Origin: JAJYBV01 sp021812265
Lineage (GTDB): Bacteria; Chloroflexota; Ktedonobacteria; Ktedonobacterales; JACDGC01
Direction of reading: 5' to 3'
Length of the DNA stretch: 38,794 nucleotides
NCBI GenBank assembly: GCA_027459525.1
Contig: DAIDIC010000145.1
Span: forward strand, 1-38,794
Positions 30,986 through 38,587 of this stretch are shown piece after piece. Below the pieces are notes generated by a model. The model saw only the letters and a list, made by a program, of their open reading frames with translations. It was not told the origin of the DNA and searched no databases. Position numbers and translations under genes: made by a program. Positions within the stretch are counted from its first letter, which is position 1, and the number at the start of each line of letters is the position of its first letter.

Positions 30986-31037
30986 CATTTGGAGAGTAGT
31001 CTATAGTATATATAGATGTTGGAGATATCTCCAAATG
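30986..31037. promoter_or_regulatory. Inverted-repeat cluster in the sigma factor leader
   Basis: CATTTGGAG (30986-30994) is the exact inverse of CTCCAAATG (31029-31037). Inside the right half lies a perfect 16-bp palindrome TTGGAGATATCTCCAA (31019-31034). CTATAGTATATATAG lies between. The DNA could form an operator for a dimeric regulator, or the RNA could fold into alternative hairpins. No known motif is recognised. Confidence 0.4.
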
Positions 31038-31271
31038 GTCATTCTGCCCCGCCTTCTGTTTAAAATAAAAACTGGCGCAACAAATGTGGCTGCTTATGCG
31101 TTTTTATTTATAGCATAACTATGCCTATTGGTATGTATATCATATTTACAAAGAAATTGCCAGAAGTATGAAAAGAGTTGTTGTAAAGCGGTTCGGCAGA
31201 GTAAGCGTCTTATCGGCCAGGCAAATATGGTATTTTTTATTTTTATTGAAGTAAAGCGGAAGATGAAAACA

Positions 31272-32591
31272 ATGTCACAGAAAAAATTAGCGGCCAGCAA
31301 CAAACACAAAAAAAAGGCTGATCCGGTTCAAAGCAAAACGCCTCCAGTAATGAAGGCGTCGAAGGAAAGTGTAAAATCACTTTCCCAGCTTCTTATGGAA
31401 GGCAAAAGTCAGGGATGGGTGCGGCAAACGGATATTGCGGCAGCATATCAACGCGAATTTGATAACTTGAATAAAGATTCAGCGGCGGTTAACGGGTTCG
31501 AACCGACACTGGATGATACCTTTGAAATCGAGGAATTCGAGAATATCGATGAAGCTATCGACCGCTTTATGCAGGAAGATATCGAAGTCATAGAGGAAGA
31601 TTCTTTCGATGAACTGTGTATTGAAGATTACGGGGACCCTGATGAGGTTGAAAACGATATGGACCATACAACTGACTCCGACCTGGAGTTTCAAGATGAA
31701 AGTGATTTCGCATTTGGCCGCCAGTATCGCGGGCGTGATAACACAAACGATACAGACAGCCACAGCGAAGGAGAAATTGACGCCATTACGGCCTATCTCC
31801 GAGAAATCGGCAGGGTGCCTATGCTTACACATCCTCAAGAAATTGAGCTGGCTAAAAGCATCGAAAACGGAGACAAAGAGGCTGGCCGCAAGTTTATGCT
31901 GGCTAACCTCCGGCTTGTCGTCAGCATCGCCAAGCGCTATGTCGGCCGCGGCCTTACTTTGTTAGACCTCATCCAAGAGGGTAACATCGGGCTGATGCGC
32001 GCTGTGCAACGCTACGACTGGCGCCGCGGCCACAGGTTCAGCACCCATGCTACTTGGTGGATTCGCCAAGCCATCAGCCGCGCTGTGGCTGATAAAGGCC
32101 GCGCCATCCGGCTTCCGGTTTATGTTAATACCGCACTGAACCGCGTGCGCCGCGAACGGCAGCGCCTCATCCAAGAAATGGGCCACGAACCAACTGATGA
32201 GGAACTAGCTGACGCCGTCGGTATCGAAGTTCACAGACTCCATGAATTGGAATCCGCTCCCGGAGCGCCCATCTCGCTTGAATCACCCGTTGGGGAGGAT
32301 GAAGAACAAGAACTTGGCGATGTCTTAGCCGATGACGCCAGCGCGTCGCCGGAAGAATCTGCCACAGCCAACACGCTTACGCAAGAGGTTCGCGATGTGC
32401 TGGCAGACGTTTTAACACCGCGCGAACAACTCGTTTTAGAGCTGCGCTTCGGTTTAGGCAACGGCCATTCATACCCGCTGGAACAAGTGGGCAAACAATT
32501 AGGGATCACTCGCGAAAGAGTCCGACAAATAGAGGCGGGGGCGCTCGCTAAGCTGCGCAACCCGAAAGTACTAGATAGATTAAGAGATTAA
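31272..32591 (+). CDS. rpoD: Primary RNA polymerase sigma factor (RpoD/SigA, sigma-70 family)
   Basis: A 439-residue group 1 sigma factor. A region 1.1-like segment (SLSQLLMEGKSQGWVRQTDI) is followed by a long acidic linker, then region 1.2 (ITAYLREIGRVPMLTHPQEI), region 2 with RLVVSIAKRYVGRGLTLLDL and FSTHATWWIRQAISRA (core binding and -10 recognition), region 3, and region 4 with TPREQLVLELRFGL and LGITRERVRQIEAGALAKLR (-35 recognition helix). All core regions are intact, and the conserved region 2.4 agrees with the standard -35/-10 promoters seen here. Region 4 carries GNGHSYPLEQVG, where many sigma factors have DG.P.TLEEVG. The frame is open to 31128, but a GCGGAAG site is well spaced for the ATG at 31272 (31263 is also possible). 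A strong terminator follows the stop. Confidence 0.95.
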   Translation: MSQKKLAASNKHKKKADPVQSKTPPVMKASKESVKSLSQLLMEGKSQGWVRQTDIAAAYQREFDNLNKDSAAVNGFEPTLDDTFEIEEFENIDEAIDRFMQEDIEVIEEDSFDELCIEDYGDPDEVENDMDHTTDSDLEFQDESDFAFGRQYRGRDNTNDTDSHSEGEIDAITAYLREIGRVPMLTHPQEIELAKSIENGDKEAGRKFMLANLRLVVSIAKRYVGRGLTLLDLIQEGNIGLMRAVQRYDWRRGHRFSTHATWWIRQAISRAVADKGRAIRLPVYVNTALNRVRRERQRLIQEMGHEPTDEELADAVGIEVHRLHELESAPGAPISLESPVGEDEEQELGDVLADDASASPEESATANTLTQEVRDVLADVLTPREQLVLELRFGLGNGHSYPLEQVGKQLGITRERVRQIEAGALAKLRNPKVLDRLRD

Positions 32592-32621
32592 TCAACGCCT
32601 TAATCCGTAATTTCTAAGGTG

Positions 32622-32651
32622 AAAAGGCGGCAATATGCCGCCTTTTCTTTT
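32622..32651 (+). terminator. Intrinsic terminator of the sigma factor gene
   Basis: AAAAGGCGGCA (32622-32632) and TGCCGCCTTTT (32636-32646) form a perfect 11-bp stem with a 3-base loop, followed by CTTTTTC. It lies 31 nt after the stop codon. Confidence 0.92.
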
Positions 32652-32660
32652 TCTTCTTAT

Positions 32661-32688
32661 TTTACACAAGAAATATGTGTGTTATAAT
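32661..32688 (+). promoter_or_regulatory. Predicted promoter of the trkA-HAD-ispD cluster
   Basis: TTTACA (32661-32666), a 16-bp spacer and a perfect TATAAT (32683-32688) with TGT directly before it. Transcription would start about 60 nt before the TrkA-type gene, right after the sigma factor terminator. Confidence 0.65.
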
Positions 32689-32754
32689 GTTTAAGCTTGG
32701 CGTCTCGCCTTGAAAAAATATTTTATGTAACTGTTGAGAATTTGAGCTGCTTTT

Positions 32755-34092
32755 ATGAAATTTTGTATAGCCGGGTGCGGCAGAGTTGGCGCTGATTTAG
32801 CCAAACAATTATCAGAAAATCCCCAAAACGAAGTTACTATTATTGATAAAAATCCCCTTGCATTTAATCGGATAAAATTCAGCAAAAAACAATACCCTAA
32901 TCTTACTGTAAAAATTGGCGATATGGTTGACCCAACATTTCTAAAATCGCTGGATCTTTCTGAAGACACATACTTTATCACCCTAATGTCTGGTGACAAT
33001 AGGAATATCTTTGCAAGCCTTGTTGCAAAAAAAACATTTCATGTGCAAAATATCTTTTGCCGCATCCTCGATCCACAACGCTGCAAAATTTATAACGATC
33101 ACTACGGTATCAACTGCTTCAGCCCCACTTCCTTATCAATTCAGGAATGTTCATCGCTGATCCAAAAATATAACCCAAATATCCGCTTCAATACCGCTGC
33201 GTCATCCATTGCCGGCGAACATAAACCAGAAGAGCCGCATAAAGAATTTTATATCATCGGCGGAGGCGGAGAAATTGGGCTGCAATTAGCTAAAAGGCTT
33301 ATCTCTGATCAAAAAGAAACACTGATTCTTGAAAAAGATCCCGAACGCATTAAATATTTGAAAAATCACCAGCTTCCCGAATCTTATTGCGCGCTGGCCG
33401 ACGCCTGCGAAGTTTCCACTTTGGAGTATTACGGCGTTTATAACGCAGATCATTTTATTGCCGCAACCGGTGAAGATGAAGATAATTTGGTTATGTGCCA
33501 AGTTATTCGTTCCTTGAACAGCAAATGCGCAATCTATGCCCGCGTTAATAATATAGATAACATAGCGTTGTTTGAAAATGAGAATTTTACCATCATCAAT
33601 CCCACACAAAATCTTATTAAAAAAATTACTACCGACCTGCATGTGAATATTAAAATTCCCGGTTCCGTTGATATTTTAATTGCCAACGAAGCATCTAATA
33701 GAGCGTTGTGCAGTTTTACGGTTCCCGCCAACTCAATATTTGCAGGCAAATCTGCAGATGAGTTTTTGCGCAATTCTCCTGTTAACCTTCATATCGTTTC
33801 CATATCTTCCAGCAAAAAAGGAATAGTTTACGATATCTCTCAGCAAAACACCAACGCAGATTTACATACAATGACTCTTAAAAAAGATTATACCATCACC
33901 TTTTTGCTGGATAAATTAGATTTGGAACGTTTTGTTTTCTTCATTTCACCTTCACACAGTGAAAAAATCCCTGCAACCAATAATCACAACAGCAACACCG
34001 AACACATTGTGGCTGTTGCTGCTGATATTGATGTTCGTGAAACCGACACAAACGGATATAACGACACAATACGCATCATCAAGCAAGGTTAA
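32755..34092 (+). CDS. trkA: TrkA-type NAD-binding regulatory protein of K+ transport (two RCK-N domains)
   Basis: A 445-residue cytoplasmic protein with two Rossmann RCK_N domains. The first starts at residue 1 (CIAGCGRVGADLAKQL) with its acidic ligand in IIDKNP; the second is near residue 165 (YIIGGGGEIGLQLAKRL), with ILEKDPERIKYL. Each is followed by a smaller C-terminal segment, giving the duplicated TrkA layout. TrkA proteins bind NAD(H) or adenine nucleotides and gate a TrkH/KtrB-type potassium channel. No channel gene lies within the window. The last 90 residues are poorly conserved in appearance. The start ATG has only a weak GAG site. It is the first gene of a close plus-strand cluster, with 21 bp to the HAD phosphatase gene. 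Confidence 0.85.
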   Translation: MKFCIAGCGRVGADLAKQLSENPQNEVTIIDKNPLAFNRIKFSKKQYPNLTVKIGDMVDPTFLKSLDLSEDTYFITLMSGDNRNIFASLVAKKTFHVQNIFCRILDPQRCKIYNDHYGINCFSPTSLSIQECSSLIQKYNPNIRFNTAASSIAGEHKPEEPHKEFYIIGGGGEIGLQLAKRLISDQKETLILEKDPERIKYLKNHQLPESYCALADACEVSTLEYYGVYNADHFIAATGEDEDNLVMCQVIRSLNSKCAIYARVNNIDNIALFENENFTIINPTQNLIKKITTDLHVNIKIPGSVDILIANEASNRALCSFTVPANSIFAGKSADEFLRNSPVNLHIVSISSSKKGIVYDISQQNTNADLHTMTLKKDYTITFLLDKLDLERFVFFISPSHSEKIPATNNHNSNTEHIVAVAADIDVRETDTNGYNDTIRIIKQG

Positions 34093-34113
34093 GCGGATAC
34101 CGAGGAAAAAGCT

Positions 34114-34938
34114 TTGGAACACATACATGCGCATGCGGATCTGCCCTATACTTTAGTGGTTTTGGATATTGACGGAACATTGCTAAACAGCGATCATGTG
34201 TTAACTGAGTATACACGCCAAACAATAGTGGCAATGAGAAAGCTTGGCGTGCAAGTTGTTTTGGCTACAGGAAAACTTTTTCAATCCATTAAACCGCTCA
34301 TTCAAAATCTGCAGCTAGACGGGCCGCAGATTACCTGTAATGGCGCTGTTGTTGCAGACGCTCAGTCCCATCACTTCCTGCATACTTTTCTTATGCAAGA
34401 AAAAACAGCGCGCGATGCGCTTACATTGCTTGCATCGGTCAACCCAGATCTGCCAATAGGGTGGTACACACCTGCAAATATCTATACTACCAACATCAAC
34501 CCGGCATTCAGCGCATTGCTGCAAATGTATCACGAGCCAGAGCCGTTGATTGCGCCATCTTTGCAATCATTGCCGGATCCGGTAAAAATCCTTATCACAG
34601 GCAGTGAGGAAGATTTCGGCAATATTCGAGCCGCAGCGGCAAAAGATCAATTGTTTACCGCGCAAATCACCCGAACATCAGTCGATTTTCTGGAGTTTTC
34701 AGAGCCGGGTGTCCACAAAGGCGCCGCGCTGCAATTAGTTGCAGACACGCTGCAGATTCCCAAGCATAAAATTATCGCTATCGGAGATGGTGAAAACGAT
34801 ATTTCTATGCTGCAAACAGCGGGCCTTGGAGTCGCTATGGCTAACGCCAACCCAGAAGTACAAAAATGGGCTAAACAAACAACATTATCCAACGATGAAG
34901 ATGGCGCAGCAAAATTTTTAGCGAAAATTTTTCTGTAA
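34114..34938 (+). CDS. Cof-type HAD-family phosphatase
   Basis: A 274-residue HAD hydrolase of the Cof (class IIB) group. Motif I DIDGTLL carries the nucleophile Asp18 and acid-base Asp20; motif II is in VLATGK (Thr); the motif III lysine follows near the cap end (HKGAALQLV); motif IV is GDGENDISML. The cap (about 85-190) is of the C2B type. Such enzymes act on sugar phosphates, FMN or pyridoxal phosphate; the substrate cannot be told. In motif II the family usually has TGR; here it is TGK. The start is TTG 34114, with GAGGAAA about 8 nt upstream. The first ten residues (HIHAHADLP) are a short extension. It is 21 bp behind trkA and 13 bp ahead of ispD, so one operon is likely. Confidence 0.9.
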   Translation: MEHIHAHADLPYTLVVLDIDGTLLNSDHVLTEYTRQTIVAMRKLGVQVVLATGKLFQSIKPLIQNLQLDGPQITCNGAVVADAQSHHFLHTFLMQEKTARDALTLLASVNPDLPIGWYTPANIYTTNINPAFSALLQMYHEPEPLIAPSLQSLPDPVKILITGSEEDFGNIRAAAAKDQLFTAQITRTSVDFLEFSEPGVHKGAALQLVADTLQIPKHKIIAIGDGENDISMLQTAGLGVAMANANPEVQKWAKQTTLSNDEDGAAKFLAKIFL

Positions 34939-34951
34939 GTTGGGGTGGACT

Positions 34952-35689
34952 ATGACGCAGTATAATCACCCATACACTGTTGCAATTATCTTATGCGCAG
35001 GGCAAGGCTCGCGGATGAAGGCATCTAAAAACAAGATCTTTTTGGAAATAGGGGGCGTTCCCATATTTGCCCGAACGTTGGCGGCTTTTGAGAGCAGCGC
35101 AGTGATTGATGAAATTATTGTTGTTGCGCACCCGGATGAAATGGATTATTTTCAGCATACCGCTTTAAAAACGTATCAATTCTCCAAAATTACTAATGTT
35201 ACCGGCGGGGGAACCACCCGCAGACGCTCCGAAATGAATGCGCTGAACACACTGCGGCAGCGTATAATACGCCATGAAATTGATTTACTGCTGATACACG
35301 ACGGGGCCAGGCCTTTCACTGCAGAATCCATAATTGTCAATGTTTTACAAGCCGCTGAAGCTTTTGGCGGCGCAATTACCGCCGTGCCCGAGCTTTCCGG
35401 CGATGAAATATTTGCAGTAGACAGCAACGGCTCTATTCAACGAGTATTTCATTCCGGCAGTTTATGGAATGCGCAAACGCCGCAAGCGTTCCGAGCCGCC
35501 GATCTGCTGGATGTCTACGACGCCGCCGAACGCGACGATTTTGACGGCACAGATACAGCTTCATGCTTCGAGCGATATGGGCGCCGAGTAAAAGTGATTT
35601 ACGGATCTGTCAATAACATCAAAATCACCACCCCAGATGACCTTGCGGCAGCCGAACATATCATCGCCAATAACCATATCGAGGAATAG
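34952..35689 (+). CDS. ispD: 2-C-methyl-D-erythritol 4-phosphate cytidylyltransferase
   Basis: A 245-residue IspD, third step of the MEP isoprenoid pathway, joining CTP and MEP. The CTP-binding N-terminus reads IILCAGQGSRMKASKNKIFL, in which the usual G-x-G-x-R-x...K-x-x-x pattern is recognisable. Also typical are the middle motifs GGTTRRRSEMNAL, LLLIHDGARPF and WNAQTPQAFR, and the C-terminal NIKITTPDDL. The Arg and Lys residues that hold CTP are present. The frame starts with TTG 34940, but ATG 34952 follows a GGGGTGG site and gives the usual N-terminus. Located 13 bp after the HAD gene. ispF, often adjacent or fused, is not here. Converges with the membrane glycosyltransferase-like gene, 12 bp between stops. 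Confidence 0.94.
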   Translation: MTQYNHPYTVAIILCAGQGSRMKASKNKIFLEIGGVPIFARTLAAFESSAVIDEIIVVAHPDEMDYFQHTALKTYQFSKITNVTGGGTTRRRSEMNALNTLRQRIIRHEIDLLLIHDGARPFTAESIIVNVLQAAEAFGGAITAVPELSGDEIFAVDSNGSIQRVFHSGSLWNAQTPQAFRAADLLDVYDAAERDDFDGTDTASCFERYGRRVKVIYGSVNNIKITTPDDLAAAEHIIANNHIEE

Positions 35690-35701
35690 TTTTATAGCAT
35701 G

Positions 35702-37108
35702 TTATGCCTCCGCAGGCACAACGGGCTGCATGTGCATGAGTTCCGCTGTGTTGAGCGCTTCCACCTCATGGTCACTTTTTTTTCGGCTATTACGCGCCAA
35801 AAACAGTATATACCCGGTTAGCAGCAAAATTCCCAGCGCCATCAAAACCGCAACTCCGGCGGAAGTCCACTCTACCAGCAGCCGCACTCGCCCAGATTCT
35901 CCAAAAAAATCTGGTGTTTGGTTGATTCGATACTCTGTTATCCCCGTCAGCGCGCTAAAATAGAGAACAAAAACGGTAGACATCCAAAATCGTACACCTT
36001 TCGGCGCCGCCATAAATACAAATAACAGCCCCATAACAAACGACTCGGAAAAATAATACCCCCAAGTTGCCCGCAAAAAGAAGGCGAAAAATAGCTGTGA
36101 TATCACTATTACTCCGGTAAGGAGCGGATCGGTATCGCGAATTTTACCAAATATAATCACCGCCGCGCTCACTGTTACAGCAAATACAATCGCCAAGGTG
36201 GAATCATAGTTTTGCAGCAGCGCGCCAATATGTGTATTTCGCAGAAATGTCCAAAATGAACCGTCTAATATTGGCTCTGCAGAGCGGAATGTAACCAAAG
36301 AATATATCGTATCGTATCGGCTTTTCCACAAAAAAGGCAGCAAACCCACCATCAATGTAACAAACGAGCTGCCGGCAAATAGAATACAATCTTTCCATTT
36401 TCGATTTACAGCCAGCGCAACCGCCAGCGGAATGGCGATAAATAGCGAAGCTGTGCGGGTAAGCGCCGCCAAACCAATCCATATACCGGCTTCAGCGCGT
36501 CTGTTTTGTAGAAATGCGCGCAACCCCATAACGGCGCAAAGCAATTCAATAATAATTTCGTAGTGGCCGTAAAAAACCAAACAATCATACATTGATGGGC
36601 TGACAATCAGTAATATGGCAATAAATACCTGCTCAAAAAGCGAGAACGTGTGGTCATTCCGTTTTCGGATCAAATCTAACAGCAATAAAACCAATACAAA
36701 ATACAACAACGCAAAAATAGCAATAAACCAAAGCCGTAAGGTAACAGTGTCATCATACCAATACATTTCCAGCGTAGTAATTTGGCATGGCTGACCAATA
36801 CGCTCTAAACCAAGCAAATAACCAATTTTTAGAAAGCCGCCAATAACCATTTCACCTAAGGGGCCATTGGCGTTGGGATATAACCCAACCCGCACCGCAT
36901 ACATTTCTAAAGGATGCCCTGCCGCTACAAAACTAGCGCTGGGTAAAAACACATTGCCAAAGTCGTTAGCGCAGAGGCTGGCGCCACCAGAAATAATATA
37001 TGCGCGCACATATCCAATTACGGAAAATGCAGCGCCAAGAATGATATACAACGCATAAAATAACCGCACATGTCGTTTATAAAATTCTCTCAATGAGGTG
37101 TTCATCAT
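35702..37108 (-). CDS. Polytopic membrane protein, GT-C/GT87-like glycosyltransferase candidate
   Basis: A membrane protein of about 468 residues with some 10-12 hydrophobic helices. After the first helix comes an external loop (FGNVFLPSASFVAAGHPLEM, YPNANGPL) that has the look of the GT87/DUF2029 and related GT-C families: an acidic residue soon after TM1 and an A-G-x-P-L-E-M-Y type motif. Such enzymes use polyprenyl-phosphate sugars to add mannose or arabinose outside the membrane. The similarity is by pattern only; no diagnostic catalytic motif is certain. The C-terminal 35 residues are hydrophilic. The ORF is open to 37222. An AGG site is best spaced for ATG 37108, and 37117 or 37105 are near alternatives. 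Single gene, no polysaccharide cluster around it. Confidence 0.65.
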   Translation of the reverse strand: MMNTSLREFYKRHVRLFYALYIILGAAFSVIGYVRAYIISGGASLCANDFGNVFLPSASFVAAGHPLEMYAVRVGLYPNANGPLGEMVIGGFLKIGYLLGLERIGQPCQITTLEMYWYDDTVTLRLWFIAIFALLYFVLVLLLLDLIRKRNDHTFSLFEQVFIAILLIVSPSMYDCLVFYGHYEIIIELLCAVMGLRAFLQNRRAEAGIWIGLAALTRTASLFIAIPLAVALAVNRKWKDCILFAGSSFVTLMVGLLPFLWKSRYDTIYSLVTFRSAEPILDGSFWTFLRNTHIGALLQNYDSTLAIVFAVTVSAAVIIFGKIRDTDPLLTGVIVISQLFFAFFLRATWGYYFSESFVMGLLFVFMAAPKGVRFWMSTVFVLYFSALTGITEYRINQTPDFFGESGRVRLLVEWTSAGVAVLMALGILLLTGYILFLARNSRKKSDHEVEALNTAELMHMQPVVPAEA

Positions 37109-37435
37109 AATTTTCATACCTGATACATTTTTAGATATTTGCGATATAGGTTCCATAACCTGAATTGCCACCGGGGAATACATTTTGCTGCAGATTTTTG
37201 CGTGACGCGCGGCAATCTGCAAACCCCACTCTTGTGCTGACGTATTTTCTATCCTTTATCGTATCATTAATGCAAAAGAAACAGCGCCACCATGCCTATT
37301 CCTTGGGATGTTTAGGAATAGATTGACGAAGGCAGGCTAAAAGTGTTACGCTGAAGAAAACAAATATAGGTTTTTTTATGTACAGCGGCGCTTTGTCGAT
37401 TGCCAAAGGCCTTATGGAAAGTTGCAGATGCGCAT
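37109..37435. other. Intergenic stretch before the acidic-tail hypothetical gene
   Basis: About 330 bp between divergent genes. A hairpin CTATTCCT...AGGAATAG lies at 37296-37321 without a T tract. TTGACG (37323-37328) with a weak TTACGC 17 bp further could serve the plus-strand hypothetical gene. No gene is recognised. Confidence 0.35.
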
Positions 37436-38056
37436 ATGCCACAAAGTGAACCGAAAGATAAGTTACTGAGAGTAAAGAGTTTTTGGGAGAAAATATTTCA
37501 TAAGCGAACCAGAAATAAGATCCCTGCAAAAATTACGCTGCCGCGTAAATCCATTGCCGAGAAAAATATTTTATTATCCCGAAACACCCAAACTGCCGCA
37601 AAACATGTGCAGCATAGCACATTTATTCAATATCTATTTGTTGAAAGCGGCAATTTCCTTAAAACACAGTTTGCCATTTTCCGCGAAAAAAATATATTCC
37701 AAAGTCAGGACGCTACGGCGTACCTGCAAATAAACTATCGCGCAACGGTAAAATCAAATACTTTTCAGGAAATTGCGGCGCTTCTTATGGCGCATACTAC
37801 AATAGACGCAAAATCTGCTTGGGAACTTTATTTACAAACACCGAACAGAGAGATGGATACATTTCTTTCAATCACTCCTAAAATGATCCATAATTTTGAA
37901 TTTTTGCGCTTCCTTGTTTCCAAAGGAGTTTTTAGCGAAGATGAACAAGAAAACACGAAAACAAAATATATCCAAGATATCGAGCTGCTTGAACCAGACA
38001 CAAGATATAACATTTACAATGATGAAGATGAAGATGAAGGTGACGAAGAAGAGTAG
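37436..38056 (+). CDS. Hypothetical protein with strongly acidic C-terminal tail
   Basis: I do not recognise a family. The product is about 206 residues. Its N-terminal part is basic (RVKSFWEKIFHKRTRNKIPA), the middle is mostly helical and polar (FLKTQFAIFREKNIFQSQD; AWELYLQTPNREMDTFLSI), and it ends in a run of D and E (NDEDEDEGDEEE). No signal peptide or membrane segment is seen, so it should be cytoplasmic. The frame starts at TTG 37400; ATG 37436 is preferred although its ribosome-binding site (GGAAAG) is far away. The base composition is more A/T-rich than neighbouring housekeeping genes. Repeat copy D lies 24 bp after the stop and the SdpI gene behind that, so this is an accessory-looking corner of the window. 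Confidence 0.55.
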   Translation: MPQSEPKDKLLRVKSFWEKIFHKRTRNKIPAKITLPRKSIAEKNILLSRNTQTAAKHVQHSTFIQYLFVESGNFLKTQFAIFREKNIFQSQDATAYLQINYRATVKSNTFQEIAALLMAHTTIDAKSAWELYLQTPNREMDTFLSITPKMIHNFEFLRFLVSKGVFSEDEQENTKTKYIQDIELLEPDTRYNIYNDEDEDEGDEEE

Positions 38057-38080
38057 CGCACGATTTCGGACTATAATTTC

Positions 38081-38173
38081 TAGGACTTTCGCCTGAAGAT
38101 GTCTGGGAACACCCCAGAACCCCATACAAGGGCTTGGACATCTCCAATTCTCCGTGCTGAAACGAAAGTCCTG
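38081..38173 (-). mobile_element. MITE-like element, copy D (short form, 93 bp)
   Basis: Termini TAGGACTTTCG (38081-38091) and CGAAAGTCCTG (38163-38173) are exact inverted repeats apart from the outermost base. A perfect 5-bp duplication ATTTC flanks it (38076-38080 and 38174-38178). The orientation is opposite to copies A and C. It lacks about 45 bp of the longer copies, including the GATACGAGAACCATGCGC part, but keeps TCTGGGgtgttCCCAGA. Because it has its own target duplication, it moved in this short form. Confidence 0.85.
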
Positions 38174-38227
38174 ATTTCTCAATTTTATTACAGAACAAAA
38201 TACTTCTTCATAAAAGAGGAACATGCG

Positions 38228-38587
38228 ATGCTTGCCGGAATAATTATTGGAATTACTATGAATGTGTTTTTAGGCATCCTCTTGATAAGTTTGAGTTTCC
38301 CTCTGCTGAAAGGTGAAATATCACGTAACGCTTCGTTTGGTTTCCGATTTCCATCGGCGTTTCAATCAGATGAGATTTGGAATAAAACAAACCATTATGG
38401 AGCAAAGTGGCTGATTCGCTGGTCGGCGGCTTTAATCATTCTTAGCGCCGCAAGTAGTAGTATACTGGCGCTGCCTATCGATAAGAGTATTGCAGTTATT
38501 GTCCTTATAAGCTTGCCGGTTGTGTGTATATGTGTTCCTATGCTTCAAACATATCAATTTAGCAAACATATTTCAGCTCAATCATAA
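38228..38587 (+). CDS. SdpI-family membrane protein
   Basis: A 119-residue membrane protein with about three hydrophobic helices (2-26, 62-82, 86-107). Between the first two lies the SdpI-family signature: GFRFPSAFQSDEIW, then NHYGAKW. SdpI in Bacillus gives immunity to the SdpC killing peptide and works with an ArsR-type regulator. Many family members elsewhere stand alone with unknown roles, and no toxin or regulator gene is seen here. The reading frame is open to 38099, but that part is repeat element D; the ATG at 38228 has AGAGGAAC about 9 nt upstream. The remaining 207 bp to the window edge contain no recognisable feature. Confidence 0.75.
   Translation: MLAGIIIGITMNVFLGILLISLSFPLLKGEISRNASFGFRFPSAFQSDEIWNKTNHYGAKWLIRWSAALIILSAASSSILALPIDKSIAVIVLISLPVVCICVPMLQTYQFSKHISAQS

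Larger units (their letters stand above)
30499..31271. other. Long intergenic stretch between pyrE and the sigma factor gene
   Basis: About 770 bp without a convincing gene. Short open frames exist on both strands (for example 30514-30717 minus and 30816-31118 plus), but they lack ribosome-binding sites and family signatures. It contains an extended -10 element at 30792-30800 and an inverted-repeat cluster at 30986-31037 (separate entries). CCCCAGAAC at 30537-30545 also occurs inside the repeat elements, which weakly supports a decayed copy here. The sigma factor ORF itself is open back to 31128, but that part is untypical for the family. Confidence 0.4.

Noticed and set aside
30816..31118. 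100-codon plus-strand open frame about 9 nt after a predicted transcription start
   Set aside because: A leaderless gene is conceivable, but the frame runs through the inverted-repeat cluster and the product resembles no family.
31485..31505. GGTTCGAACC as a possible tRNA T-loop
   Set aside because: It lies inside the sigma factor coding sequence and no cloverleaf can be drawn around it.
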